Shown here: one piece after another, positions 24,543-32,242 of the stretch
How positions within the stretch are numbered: the stretch's first letter is position 1
Layout of the letters: each line of letters starts with the position of its first letter
Assembly (NCBI RefSeq): GCF_019799945.1
Contig: NZ_JABGCH010000034.1
Coordinates: forward strand, 1 to 45,226
Direction: 5' to 3'
DNA: 45,226 bases
DNA from: Modestobacter marinus
GTDB lineage: Bacteria; Actinomycetota; Actinomycetes; Mycobacteriales; Geodermatophilaceae
The notes under the pieces: generated by a model
Database searches by the model: none
What the model was told of the DNA's origin: nothing
Seen by the model: only the letters and a program-made list of their open reading frames with translations
Position numbers and translations under genes: made by a program

Positions 24543-25574
24543 TCAGCTCGCGACGGTCCGGGAGCGCCGGACCATGCTGGACTCACGGACCACGAGCACG
24601 GGCTCGAAGACCGGTTGCTGGTGCTGGTGCTCGCCGTCCCCGGCCTCGTCGAGCAGGAGCTCGGCCGCCCGGCGGCCGAGCTCCTGCCGGGGCTTGCGGA
24701 CCGAGGTGAGCGGCACGGCGGCCGCGGCGGCGAAGTCGATGTCGTCGTAGCCGACGATGGCGAACTCGTCGGGCACCCGGACCCCGTGCCGCACCATCTC
24801 CTGCAGCACGCCGAGCGCCATGAGGTCGTTCGCGCAGACCGCCGCGGTCGGCCGGCGTCCGGCGGGCATCCCGATGATCTGCGCGGCGGCCTCCCGCCCC
24901 CCGGCGACCGTGAGGGTGGCGGGGGACAGCACGAGGAGCGAGTCGTCGCTGCCGGTGCCGTCGCGGACGGCGGCCGCCACGCCGTCGTGCCGCTCCTGGA
25001 CCTGCGGGAGCCCCGACGAGCCGCCGATGAAGGCGATCCGCCGATGCCCGCGCTCGAGCAGGTGGTCGGCGGCCAGCCGGCCACCCAGGACGTCGTCGAC
25101 GGCGACGGCGCACTGGTCGGGCCCGGGCGCCCGGCGGTCGAGCAGGACCACCGGCGTGCCGCGGTCGCGCAGCGCCTGGAGGTTCGGCGAGAGCGCGGCG
25201 GTCGGCGTGATCAGCACGCCCTGCACCCGTTGCTCGGCGAGGACGTCGAGGTGCGCGGCCTCCTTGGCCGGGCGGTCGTCGGAGTTGCAGAGGATCACCG
25301 CGAGCCCGGCGGGGTTGGCGACGTCCTCCACCCCGCGCGCGACGTCGGTGAAGAACGGGTTGGCGATGTCCAGGACGACCAGGCCGATCGTGCGGCTGCG
25401 GCCGGCACGCAGGTGCCGGGCCGACTCGTTGCGGACGAAGCCGAGCTGGGCGATCGCGGCCTGCACCCGCTCCCGGGTCTGCGGGCTGACGACGTCGGGC
25501 CGGTTGAGGACGTTGCTGACGGTGCCCACCGAGACACCGGCCCGCACGGCGACGTCCCGGATGCTGGCGGTCAG
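24543..25574 (-). CDS. LacI-family repressor of the rhamnose locus
   Basis: A 343-residue LacI/GalR regulator. The helix-turn-helix is TASIRDVAVRAGVSVGTVSN then VLNRPDVVS, and the ligand domain has GLVVLDIANPFFTDVARGVE and ANDLMALGVLQ. The start is most likely CTG at 25574: AACGAGGAGG lies six bases before it, and no ATG, GTG or TTG occurs between there and the HTH; the open frame reaches 25706 but would cross the promoter region. It is divergent from the ABC transporter and directly ahead of lutABC. Two copies of its likely operator (25637-25648, 25746-25757) lie in the gap, so it should control both directions with a rhamnose-derived inducer. Confidence 0.9.
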   Translation of the reverse strand: MTASIRDVAVRAGVSVGTVSNVLNRPDVVSPQTRERVQAAIAQLGFVRNESARHLRAGRSRTIGLVVLDIANPFFTDVARGVEDVANPAGLAVILCNSDDRPAKEAAHLDVLAEQRVQGVLITPTAALSPNLQALRDRGTPVVLLDRRAPGPDQCAVAVDDVLGGRLAADHLLERGHRRIAFIGGSSGLPQVQERHDGVAAAVRDGTGSDDSLLVLSPATLTVAGGREAAAQIIGMPAGRRPTAAVCANDLMALGVLQEMVRHGVRVPDEFAIVGYDDIDFAAAAAVPLTSVRKPRQELGRRAAELLLDEAGDGEHQHQQPVFEPVLVVRESSMVRRSRTVAS

Positions 25575-25636
25575 CGCTGACCTCCTCGTTGGATGCGTGG
25601 AGCCACCGTAGCGGTGACTCACCGTGGCCGGTCTCT

Positions 25637-25648
25637 TGAAACGTGTCA
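25637..25648. promoter_or_regulatory. LacI-type operator, repressor side
   Basis: tgaaacgtgtca differs by one base from the perfect palindrome at 25746-25757 and is 63 bases upstream of the repressor's start. It probably gives autoregulation of lacI-lutABC. The pair, 109 bases centre to centre, could allow looping. Confidence 0.7.
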
Positions 25649-25699
25649 ACACCGTTCCGGGCCCGGGATCACGGCCCGAATCCGATATGGCGGTGACGG

Positions 25700-25729
25700 T
25701 TGACACATTCCTAGCAGCCTCTCTATGGT
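25700..25729 (+). promoter_or_regulatory. Promoter of the rhamnose operon
   Basis: A perfect TTGACA at 25700-25705 and TATGGT at 25724-25729 are 18 bases apart, giving a start near 25736, ten bases before the operator. This is a standard vegetative-sigma layout with a repressor roadblock. Confidence 0.7.
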
Positions 25730-25745
25730 TTGCGCCACACCGGTC

Positions 25746-25757
25746 TGAAACGTTTCA
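25746..25757. promoter_or_regulatory. LacI-type operator, transporter side
   Basis: tgaaacgtttca is a perfect 12-base palindrome with the central CG typical of LacI-family operators. It is just downstream of the expected transcription start and 25 bases before the ABC ATPase start. Confidence 0.85.
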
Positions 25758-25782
25758 CATATCTACCCGACGAGGAGGTCAC

Positions 25783-27330
25783 GTGGCCGACGGCACGCCG
25801 TCCGGAGCCCCAGCGCCCGTGGTGCTCGCGCTCCAGGACGTCTCCAAGTCCTTCGGCGCGGTCGCCGCGCTGCGCGGCGCGCAGCTGGAGCTGCGCGCCG
25901 GGGAGGCGCATGCCCTGGTCGGCGAGAACGGCGCCGGCAAGTCCACCCTGGTGAAGATCCTGGCCGGGGTGCACGGCCCGGACAGCGGCCGCGTGCTGCT
26001 CGACGGGCAGCCGCTCGTCCTCGACGGCCCGGCCGCCGCGCGGGCCGCCGGCATCGCGGTCATCTACCAGGAGCCGACGCTCTTCCCCGACCTGTCGGTC
26101 GCCGAGAACATCTTCATGGGCCGCCAGCCGCTGGCCGGCGGACGGCGGATCGACCGCAAGGCGCTGACCGAGCGGTGCCGCGCCCTGTTCGAGCGGCTCG
26201 GCGTGCACATGGACCCCGACCGCCCGGCCCGCGGTCTGTCGATCGCCGACCAGCAGATGGTCGAGATCGCCAAGGCGCTGTCCTTCGACGCCCGCGTGCT
26301 GGTGATGGACGAGCCCACCGCCGCCCTCTCGGGCGTGGAGGTCGAGCGGCTGTTCGTCGTGGCCCGGGCGCTGCGCGACCAGGGTGCCGCGGTGCTGTTC
26401 ATCTCGCACCGCTTCGACGAGGTCTTCGACCTCTGCGACCGGATCACGGTGATGCGCGACGGGCAGTGGGTCTCCACCGACCTGGCCGCCGACCTCACCG
26501 TCGACCAGGTGGTGCGCCGGATGGTCGGCCGGGACGTCGCCGACCTCTTCCCGAAGCAGGAGGTCACCGCGGGGGACGTCGTCCTCGAGGTGCGCGGTCT
26601 GACCCGGCGCGGGGTCTTCAGCGACATCTCCTTCGACGTCCGGGCCGGCGAGATCGTCGCCCTGGCCGGGCTGGTCGGCGCCGGCCGCAGCGAGGTCATG
26701 CGCGCCGTCTTCGGCGTCGACCGCTACGACGCCGGCAGCGTCCGGGTGCACGGCCGTGAGCTCGCCGGGGGCAGCCCGTCGGCGGCGATGGCCGCCGGCA
26801 TCGCCCTGGTGCCCGAGGACCGCCGTCAGCAGGGACTGGTCATGGAGCTCTCCGTCGAGCGCAACGCCACCCTCACCCGGCGCTGGAAGCTCGCCCGCGC
26901 GGGCCTGCTCTCCGCCCGCCGGGAGCGCGCGACGGCGGCGGAGTGGACCAAGAAGCTGCAGGTGAAGGCGGGCAAGCTGAGCGACCCGGTGTCCACCCTC
27001 TCGGGGGGGAACCAGCAGAAGGTCGTGCTGGCCAAGTGGCTGTCCACCGAGCCCACCGTGCTGGTCGTCGACGAGCCCACCCGCGGCATCGACGTCGGCA
27101 CCAAGTCCGAGGTGCACCGGCTGCTGTCCCAGCTCGCCGCCGACGGCCTGGCCATCGTGATGATCTCCAGCGAGCTCCCGGAGGTGCTCGGCATGGCCGA
27201 CCGGGTCCTGGTGATGCACGAGGGGCGCCTGGTCGACGACATCCCGCGCGCCCGGGCCGACGAGGACGGCGTGATGCTCGCCGCCACCGGCCAGACGGCC
27301 CGCGCCGCGCAGCTGGGGGTCGCGTCGTGA
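25783..27330 (+). CDS. Sugar ABC transporter ATPase (rhamnose uptake)
   Basis: A 515-residue fused ATPase with two nucleotide-binding domains, as in RbsA/RhaT-type carriers. Domain 1 has Walker [10 protein letters not shown] (about 47), [15 protein letters not shown] and Walker [13 protein letters not shown]. Domain 2 has the degenerate P-loop [11 protein letters not shown] and signature [15 protein letters not shown] with [15 protein letters not shown]. Such asymmetry is normal for this family. GTG 25783 is preceded by GAGGAGG and follows the promoter and operator. The stop overlaps the next gene (GTGA). Substrate assignment rests on the neighbouring rhaM, rhaI and rhaB genes. Confidence 0.93.
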   Translation: MADGTPSGAPAPVVLALQDVSKSFGAVAALRGAQLELRAGEAHALVGENGAGKSTLVKILAGVHGPDSGRVLLDGQPLVLDGPAAARAAGIAVIYQEPTLFPDLSVAENIFMGRQPLAGGRRIDRKALTERCRALFERLGVHMDPDRPARGLSIADQQMVEIAKALSFDARVLVMDEPTAALSGVEVERLFVVARALRDQGAAVLFISHRFDEVFDLCDRITVMRDGQWVSTDLAADLTVDQVVRRMVGRDVADLFPKQEVTAGDVVLEVRGLTRRGVFSDISFDVRAGEIVALAGLVGAGRSEVMRAVFGVDRYDAGSVRVHGRELAGGSPSAAMAAGIALVPEDRRQQGLVMELSVERNATLTRRWKLARAGLLSARRERATAAEWTKKLQVKAGKLSDPVSTLSGGNQQKVVLAKWLSTEPTVLVVDEPTRGIDVGTKSEVHRLLSQLAADGLAIVMISSELPEVLGMADRVLVMHEGRLVDDIPRARADEDGVMLAATGQTARAAQLGVAS

Positions 27331-28394
27331 CGACGACCCAGCAGACCCCGACGGGTGCGGCCCCGGCCGCCGCGGAGGCCCGGTCCCGCCGCGGCACCGC
27401 CCTGGCCCACCGGCTGTTCGTCGTCCGCGAGCTGGGCATCCTGGCCGCGCTGGCCGTGCTGATCGGCGTCACGCTGATCGCCAACCCGCGGTTCCTGTCC
27501 GGGCAGAACCTCCGCGACCTGATGCTCTCCGCGGCGATCCTGGTCGTGCTGGCCGCCGGCCAGACGATGGTGATCATCACCCGCAACGTCGACCTGTCGG
27601 TCGGTTCGATCCTCGGCCTGTCGGCCTACGCGACGGGCACGCTGCTGGTCGACCGGCCCGGCACGCCGGTGCTCGTCGCGCTCCTCGCCGGGACGGCGGT
27701 GGGCGCGGTGTGCGGCCTGGTCAACGGCGCGGTGGTCGCCGTCGCCAAGGTGCCCTCCCTGGTGGTCACCCTCGGCATGCTCTACGCCATCCGCGGCCTG
27801 GACTCGCTGTGGGCCAGCAGCAGCGACCGGCTGCAGGTCAACGCCGCGGACCTGCCCAGCGGCTTCAAGTCCTTCGGCGGCGCCCGCGTGCTGGGCGTCC
27901 CCGTGCTGTTCCTCATCGCGGTGGCCGTCGTCCTGGTGATCGGCTGGTATCTGCGCTCGTACCGCAGCGGCCGGGAGCTCTACGGCATCGGCTCGGCGCC
28001 GGAGGCCGCGCGGCTGTCCGGCATACCGGTGGGACGGCGGGTGCTGATGGCGTTCGTCGTCAACGGCGCACTCGCCGGGCTGGCCGGCGTCCTCTACGCG
28101 GCGCGGTTCCAGACGCTGGACACGACCGCGGGCACCGGGCTGGAGCTCAACGTGGTCGCGGCCGCCGTCGTCGGCGGGGTCGCCATCGCGGGCGGCACCG
28201 GCAGCGCGTGGGGCGCGGCGCTGGGCGCCCTGCTGCTCACCACGATCGGCACCGCCCTGCCCCAGCTGGGGCTGAACCCGTTCTGGCGGGACGCCGCCGT
28301 CGGCGCGCTGATCATCGCCGCCATCGTGCTCGACCGGACGCTCACGCTGCGCCTGGCCGCCCGCCTCCGAGGGAGGAACCTCCGTGGCAGTTGA
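27327..28394 (+). CDS. Sugar ABC transporter permease 1
   Basis: A 355-residue membrane protein of the RbsC-type branch with eight to ten helices. The segment [20 protein letters not shown] is the conserved loop after helix 3, and [20 protein letters not shown] is the EAA-like coupling loop that contacts the ATPase. GTG 27327 overlaps the ATPase stop by four bases, and its end overlaps permease 2 by 11 bases. The first 25 residues are polar and cytosolic. Confidence 0.92.
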   Translation: MTTTQQTPTGAAPAAAEARSRRGTALAHRLFVVRELGILAALAVLIGVTLIANPRFLSGQNLRDLMLSAAILVVLAAGQTMVIITRNVDLSVGSILGLSAYATGTLLVDRPGTPVLVALLAGTAVGAVCGLVNGAVVAVAKVPSLVVTLGMLYAIRGLDSLWASSSDRLQVNAADLPSGFKSFGGARVLGVPVLFLIAVAVVLVIGWYLRSYRSGRELYGIGSAPEAARLSGIPVGRRVLMAFVVNGALAGLAGVLYAARFQTLDTTAGTGLELNVVAAAVVGGVAIAGGTGSAWGAALGALLLTTIGTALPQLGLNPFWRDAAVGALIIAAIVLDRTLTLRLAARLRGRNLRGS

Positions 28395-29400
28395 CACCGC
28401 CCCCGCCCCGAGCGCCCCGGCCCGCGCCGGCGGACGCCGGCTCACCCTGCCCTCGGGCAGCGTGATCAGCACCTTCCTGGTGCTGTTCCTGGTGATCGCC
28501 TCGTTCAGCGTCGAGAACTTCGCCTCCAGCCGGAACGCCGGCTTCCTGCTGCTCGACGTCGTGGTCATCGCGCTCATCGCGCTGCCGCTGACGCTGATCG
28601 TGGTCACCGGCGAGATCGACCTCTCGGTGGCCAGCGTGGTCGGCCTGTGCAGCGCGGTGATGGGCAGGCTGTGGTTCGCCGGGCTGCCGCTGGAGCTGAT
28701 CATCCCGCTGTGCCTGCTGCTGGGCGCGGTGCTCGGGGCGGTCAACGGGCTCCTGGTGACCAAGGTGGGGCTGCCGTCGCTGGCGGTGACCATCGGCAGC
28801 CTCGCCCTCTACCGGGGGCTGGCGTTCGTCGTCCTCGGCGACCAGGCCGTCGCCGACTTCCCGCGGGCGTGGACCACCTGGGCGATCGGCTCGATCGGCG
28901 GCACCGGCATCCCCAACGCCGTCCTGCCGCTGCTGGTCCTCATCGCGGTCACCGCGGTGCTCCTGCACGCGACCCCGATCGGCCGCTCGCTGTACGCCAT
29001 GGGCAACAGCGAGGACGCCGCCCGGTTCAGCGGCATCGACGTCGCCCGCACCAAGCTCTGGCTGTTCGTCGCGGCCGGCGTGGTCAGCGCGCTGGGCGGG
29101 GTGTTCTGGACGCTGCGCTACGGCAGCGCCCGGGCGGACAACGCCGCCGGCCTGGAGCTGCAGGTGATCGCCGCGATCCTGCTCGGCGGCGTGTCGATCT
29201 TCGGCGGCAGCGGCGGGCTGCTCGGGGTGCTTGCCGGCGCGCTGCTGCTGGCCTCGGTGCGCAACGCCCTGCAGCTGGTGAACGTGCCCTCCGACGTCCT
29301 GAACATCGTCACCGGCGTGCTCCTCATCGTCGCCGTCGTCGCGCCCCAGGTCACCGCCTGGGCCCGGACGAGGGCGGCGCGACAACGACCACCGGGCTGA
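28384..29400 (+). CDS. Sugar ABC transporter permease 2
   Basis: A 338-residue second RbsC-type permease, with VVTGEIDLSVASVVGLCSAV, VNGLLVTKVGLPSLAVTIGS, and the coupling loop GNSEDAARFSGIDVARTKLW. GTG 28384 has GGGAGGA upstream inside the end of permease 1, an 11-base overlap. Two different permeases imply a heterodimeric channel, as in the known rhamnose carrier RhaPQ. Confidence 0.92.
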   Translation: MAVDTAPAPSAPARAGGRRLTLPSGSVISTFLVLFLVIASFSVENFASSRNAGFLLLDVVVIALIALPLTLIVVTGEIDLSVASVVGLCSAVMGRLWFAGLPLELIIPLCLLLGAVLGAVNGLLVTKVGLPSLAVTIGSLALYRGLAFVVLGDQAVADFPRAWTTWAIGSIGGTGIPNAVLPLLVLIAVTAVLLHATPIGRSLYAMGNSEDAARFSGIDVARTKLWLFVAAGVVSALGGVFWTLRYGSARADNAAGLELQVIAAILLGGVSIFGGSGGLLGVLAGALLLASVRNALQLVNVPSDVLNIVTGVLLIVAVVAPQVTAWARTRAARQRPPG

Positions 29401-29468
29401 GGCCGAGCCCTCCCCGGATCCACCGACCTCCGGCAGCGACGTCGCGCCGGCGCACAGAGAGGGAACCA

Positions 29469-30542
29469 ATGACCAGCTTCCTGACCGCCCGGCGTCTGCT
29501 CACCGGGACCGCGATCGCGGCCCTGGTGGTCACCACCGCCGCCTGCGGGGGCACCACCCGCGGGGAGGAGGAGACGGCGGCCGACGCGGGCGCCGGCGCC
29601 TCGGCCAACCCGGACGCCGACATCCCCTCGGGCCTGGCCATCGCCTTCCTGCCCAAGCAGCTGAACAACCCCTACTTCGCCGTCGCCGACGCGGGCGGTG
29701 AGCGCGCCGTGCAGGAGATCGACGGTGAGTTCAGCGAGGTCGGCCCGACCGAGGCCAGCGCCTCCTCGCAGGTGAGCTACATCAACACGCTCACCCAGCA
29801 GGGCGCCGACGTCATCGTCACCTCGGCCAACGACCCCAACGCCATCTGCTCGGCGCTGGACCAGGCGCGGGCCGGCGGGGCGAACGTCGTCACCTTCGAC
29901 TCCGACACCTCGCCGGAGTGCCGGGACCTGTTCATCAACCAGGCCACCCCCCAGGGCATCGCGGAGGCCCAGATCGACCTGATGTCCGAGCAGATCGGCG
30001 GCTCGGGCCAGGTCGCGATCCTCTCGGCGACGGCGAACGCCACGAACCAGAACGCCTGGATCGAGCTCATGAAGAGCTACGCCGCGGAGGCCCACCCCGG
30101 CCTGGAGATCGTCACGACCGTCTACGGCGACGACGAGGACGAGAAGTCGTTCCAGGAGACCCAGGGTCTGCTGCAGACCTACCCCGACCTCAAGGGCATC
30201 ATCTCGCCCACCACCGTCGGCATCTCCGCGGCGGCCCGGTACCTGTCCGGCTCCGAGTACAAGGGCCGGGTCGCGCTGACCGGCCTGGGCACGCCGAACC
30301 AGATGCGTGAGTTCGTCAAGGACGGCACGGTCACCGCGTTCGCGCTGTGGAACCCGGAGGACCTGGGCTACCTGGCCGCCTACGCCGGTGCCGCGCTGGC
30401 CGCCGGGCAGATCACCGGCGCCGAGGGCGAGACCTTCGAGGCCGGCGAGCTGGGCGAGTACACGGTCGGCGCCGACGGCGAGGTCGTCCTCGGCGACCCG
30501 ACGGTCTTCAACGCCGACAACATCGACGACTTCGACTTCTGA
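29469..30542 (+). CDS. Sugar-binding lipoprotein (RhaS-like)
   Basis: A 357-residue periplasmic-binding-protein-1-like lipoprotein. The signal is MTSFLTARRLLTGTAIAALV then VTTAACGG, with lipobox Cys at about residue 26, followed by an acidic linker. The mature part has IAFLPKQLNNPYFAVADAGG, ANDPNAICSALDQARAGGAN and TVTAFALWNPEDLGYLAAYA, typical of the rhamnose/AI-2-like binding protein cluster. It should deliver sugar to the two permeases. A 17-base-pair hairpin directly after the stop probably lets this gene accumulate more message than the enzymes downstream. Confidence 0.9.
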   Translation: MTSFLTARRLLTGTAIAALVVTTAACGGTTRGEEETAADAGAGASANPDADIPSGLAIAFLPKQLNNPYFAVADAGGERAVQEIDGEFSEVGPTEASASSQVSYINTLTQQGADVIVTSANDPNAICSALDQARAGGANVVTFDSDTSPECRDLFINQATPQGIAEAQIDLMSEQIGGSGQVAILSATANATNQNAWIELMKSYAAEAHPGLEIVTTVYGDDEDEKSFQETQGLLQTYPDLKGIISPTTVGISAAARYLSGSEYKGRVALTGLGTPNQMREFVKDGTVTAFALWNPEDLGYLAAYAGAALAAGQITGAEGETFEAGELGEYTVGADGEVVLGDPTVFNADNIDDFDF

Positions 30543-30548
30543 GTCGTC

Positions 30549-30587
30549 CCCGCTGCCGCCGGCCGTGCGCCGGCCGGCGGCAGCGGG
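30549..30587 (+). terminator. 17-bp-arm hairpin after the binding protein
   Basis: Arms 30549-30565 and 30571-30587 are perfectly complementary around a five-base loop. It follows the stop by six bases and no T-run is present. Position suits partial termination or 3' protection of the transporter message. Confidence 0.7.
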
Positions 30588-30618
30588 ACCCGCACCAACC
30601 CGAGCTGAGGAACCCCCC

Positions 30619-30990
30619 GTGCCTCGTGTCTGCTTCACCCTCCAGGTCCGCCCGGACCGGCTCGCCGAGTACCGCGAGCGCCACGCCGCCGTCTGGCCGG
30701 AGATGCTGCGCGCCCTGCGCGACGCCGGCTGGCGCGACTACCAGCTCTTCCTGCGCGAGGACGGCCTGCTCGTGGGGATCGTCGAGACCGACGACTCCGC
30801 GGGTGGACTCGCCGCGGCGCAGGCCGCCGTGGACGCCACCGAGGTGAGCGCCCGCTGGGAGGCCGAGATGGCCCCCTTCTTCGAGACCGGGGACGGCCGC
30901 GGCAAGTCCTCCCTCGACCTCGTCTTCGACCTCGACGCCCAGCTGCGGGCGGCCGGGGAGCCCCCCGCAACGAACGGAGAGACGCCGTGA
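30619..30990 (+). CDS. rhaM: L-rhamnose mutarotase
   Basis: A 123-residue ferredoxin-like-fold enzyme that interconverts the anomers of L-rhamnose. RVCFTLQVRPDRLAEYRERH then AAVWPEMLRALRDAGWRDYQ carries the family His, and Tyr/Trp of the active site appear at YQLFLRED and SARWEAEMAPFF. GTG 30619 has GAGG eight bases upstream. Its stop overlaps the rhaI start (GTGA). The tail beyond about residue 105 is longer than in E. coli RhaM (104 residues). Confidence 0.92.
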   Translation: MPRVCFTLQVRPDRLAEYRERHAAVWPEMLRALRDAGWRDYQLFLREDGLLVGIVETDDSAGGLAAAQAAVDATEVSARWEAEMAPFFETGDGRGKSSLDLVFDLDAQLRAAGEPPATNGETP

Positions 30991-32156
30991 CCGACCAGCG
31001 CACCCGCGCCCTCGACGCCCTGGCCCAGCAGACGATCGAGCTGCCCTCCTGGGCGTTCGGCAACTCCGGCACCCGGTTCAAGGTGTTCGGCCAGCCGGGG
31101 GTGGCCCGCGACCCGTTCGAGAAGCTCGAGGACGCCGCTCAGGTGCACCGCTACACCGGGGTGGCCCCCCGGGTCTCGCTGCACATCCCGTGGGACCTGG
31201 TCGACGACTTCGGCAAGCTCGCCGCGCACGCCACCGACCTCGGCGTCCAGATCGGTGCGATCAACTCCAACCTGTTCCAGGACGACGACTACCGGCTCGG
31301 CTCGCTGACCCATCCCGACCCGGCGGTGCGGCAGAAGGCGATCGACCACCACGCCCGGTGCGTCGAGGTCATGCGGGCCACCGGCTCCACCGACCTGAAG
31401 CTGTGGCTACCGGACGGCACCAACTACGCCGGCCAGGACGACCTGCGCGCCCGCCAGGACCGGCTCGCCGACTCCCTGCGGCAGGTGTACGCCCTGCTCG
31501 ACCCGGAGCACCGGCTGCTGGTCGAGTACAAGTTCTACGAGCCGTACTTCTACGCGATGGACATCCCCGACTGGGGCACCTCGCTGGTGCACTGCCTGGC
31601 CCTCGGCGAGCAGGCGCAGGTCGTGCTGGACACCGGCCACCACGCGCCGGGCACGAACATCGAGTTCATCGTGATGCAGCTGCTGCGGGTCGGCCGGCTC
31701 GGCGCGTTCGACTTCAACTCCCGCTACTACGGCGACGACGACCTCATCGTCGGCTCGGCCGACCCGTTCCAGCTGTTCCGGATCATGAACGAGATCGTCG
31801 AGGCGGACGCGCTGCGCCCGGAGTCGCAGGTCAACTTCATGCTCGACCAGTGCCACAACATCGAGCCGAAGATCCCCGGCCAGATCCGCTCGGTGATGAA
31901 CGTGCAGGAGGCCACCGCGAAGGCGCTGCTGGTCGACCGGGAGGCGCTGCACGCCGCGCAGCAGTCCGGGGACGTGCTCGCCGCGCACGGCGCGCTGACC
32001 GACGCGTTCAGCACCGACGTCCGCCCGCTGCTGGCCGAGCTGCGCGAGAGCAAGGGCCTGGACGCCGACCCGTACGCCGCCTACGCCCGCTCCGGCCATC
32101 AGGAGCGGATCGCCCGCGAGCGCGTCGGCGGCCAGCAGGCCGGCTGGGGCGCCTGA
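30987..32156 (+). CDS. rhaI: L-rhamnose isomerase, RhaI type
   Basis: A 389-residue TIM-barrel isomerase converting L-rhamnose to L-rhamnulose. The sequence is of the actinobacterial/rhizobial RhaI class rather than E. coli RhaA. Metal and substrate residues are in LLVEYKFYEPYFYAMDIPDW, QVVLDTGHHAPGTNIEF and LGAFDFNSRYYGDDDLIVG. GTG 30987 forms GTGA with rhaM. Two tandem hairpin repeats follow before the aldolase gene. Confidence 0.93.
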   Translation: MTDQRTRALDALAQQTIELPSWAFGNSGTRFKVFGQPGVARDPFEKLEDAAQVHRYTGVAPRVSLHIPWDLVDDFGKLAAHATDLGVQIGAINSNLFQDDDYRLGSLTHPDPAVRQKAIDHHARCVEVMRATGSTDLKLWLPDGTNYAGQDDLRARQDRLADSLRQVYALLDPEHRLLVEYKFYEPYFYAMDIPDWGTSLVHCLALGEQAQVVLDTGHHAPGTNIEFIVMQLLRVGRLGAFDFNSRYYGDDDLIVGSADPFQLFRIMNEIVEADALRPESQVNFMLDQCHNIEPKIPGQIRSVMNVQEATAKALLVDREALHAAQQSGDVLAAHGALTDAFSTDVRPLLAELRESKGLDADPYAAYARSGHQERIARERVGGQQAGWGA

Positions 32157-32167
32157 CGCCGTCCCCC

Positions 32168-32215
32168 GGGCTTGAGCCCGATCAAGCCCCTGGGCTTGAG
32201 CCCGATAAAGCCCCT
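32168..32215 (+). repeat. Two tandem 24-bp hairpin repeats between rhaI and the aldolase gene
   Basis: 32168-32191 and 32192-32215 match at 23 of 24 positions. In the first, gggcttg (32168-32174) pairs with caagccc (32183-32189) around an eight-base loop; the mismatch weakens the second stem by one pair. They lie 28 bases before the aldolase GTG and overlap no gene. Confidence 0.85.
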
Positions 32216-32242
32216 CGATCCAACCCGAAGGACTGATCGACC

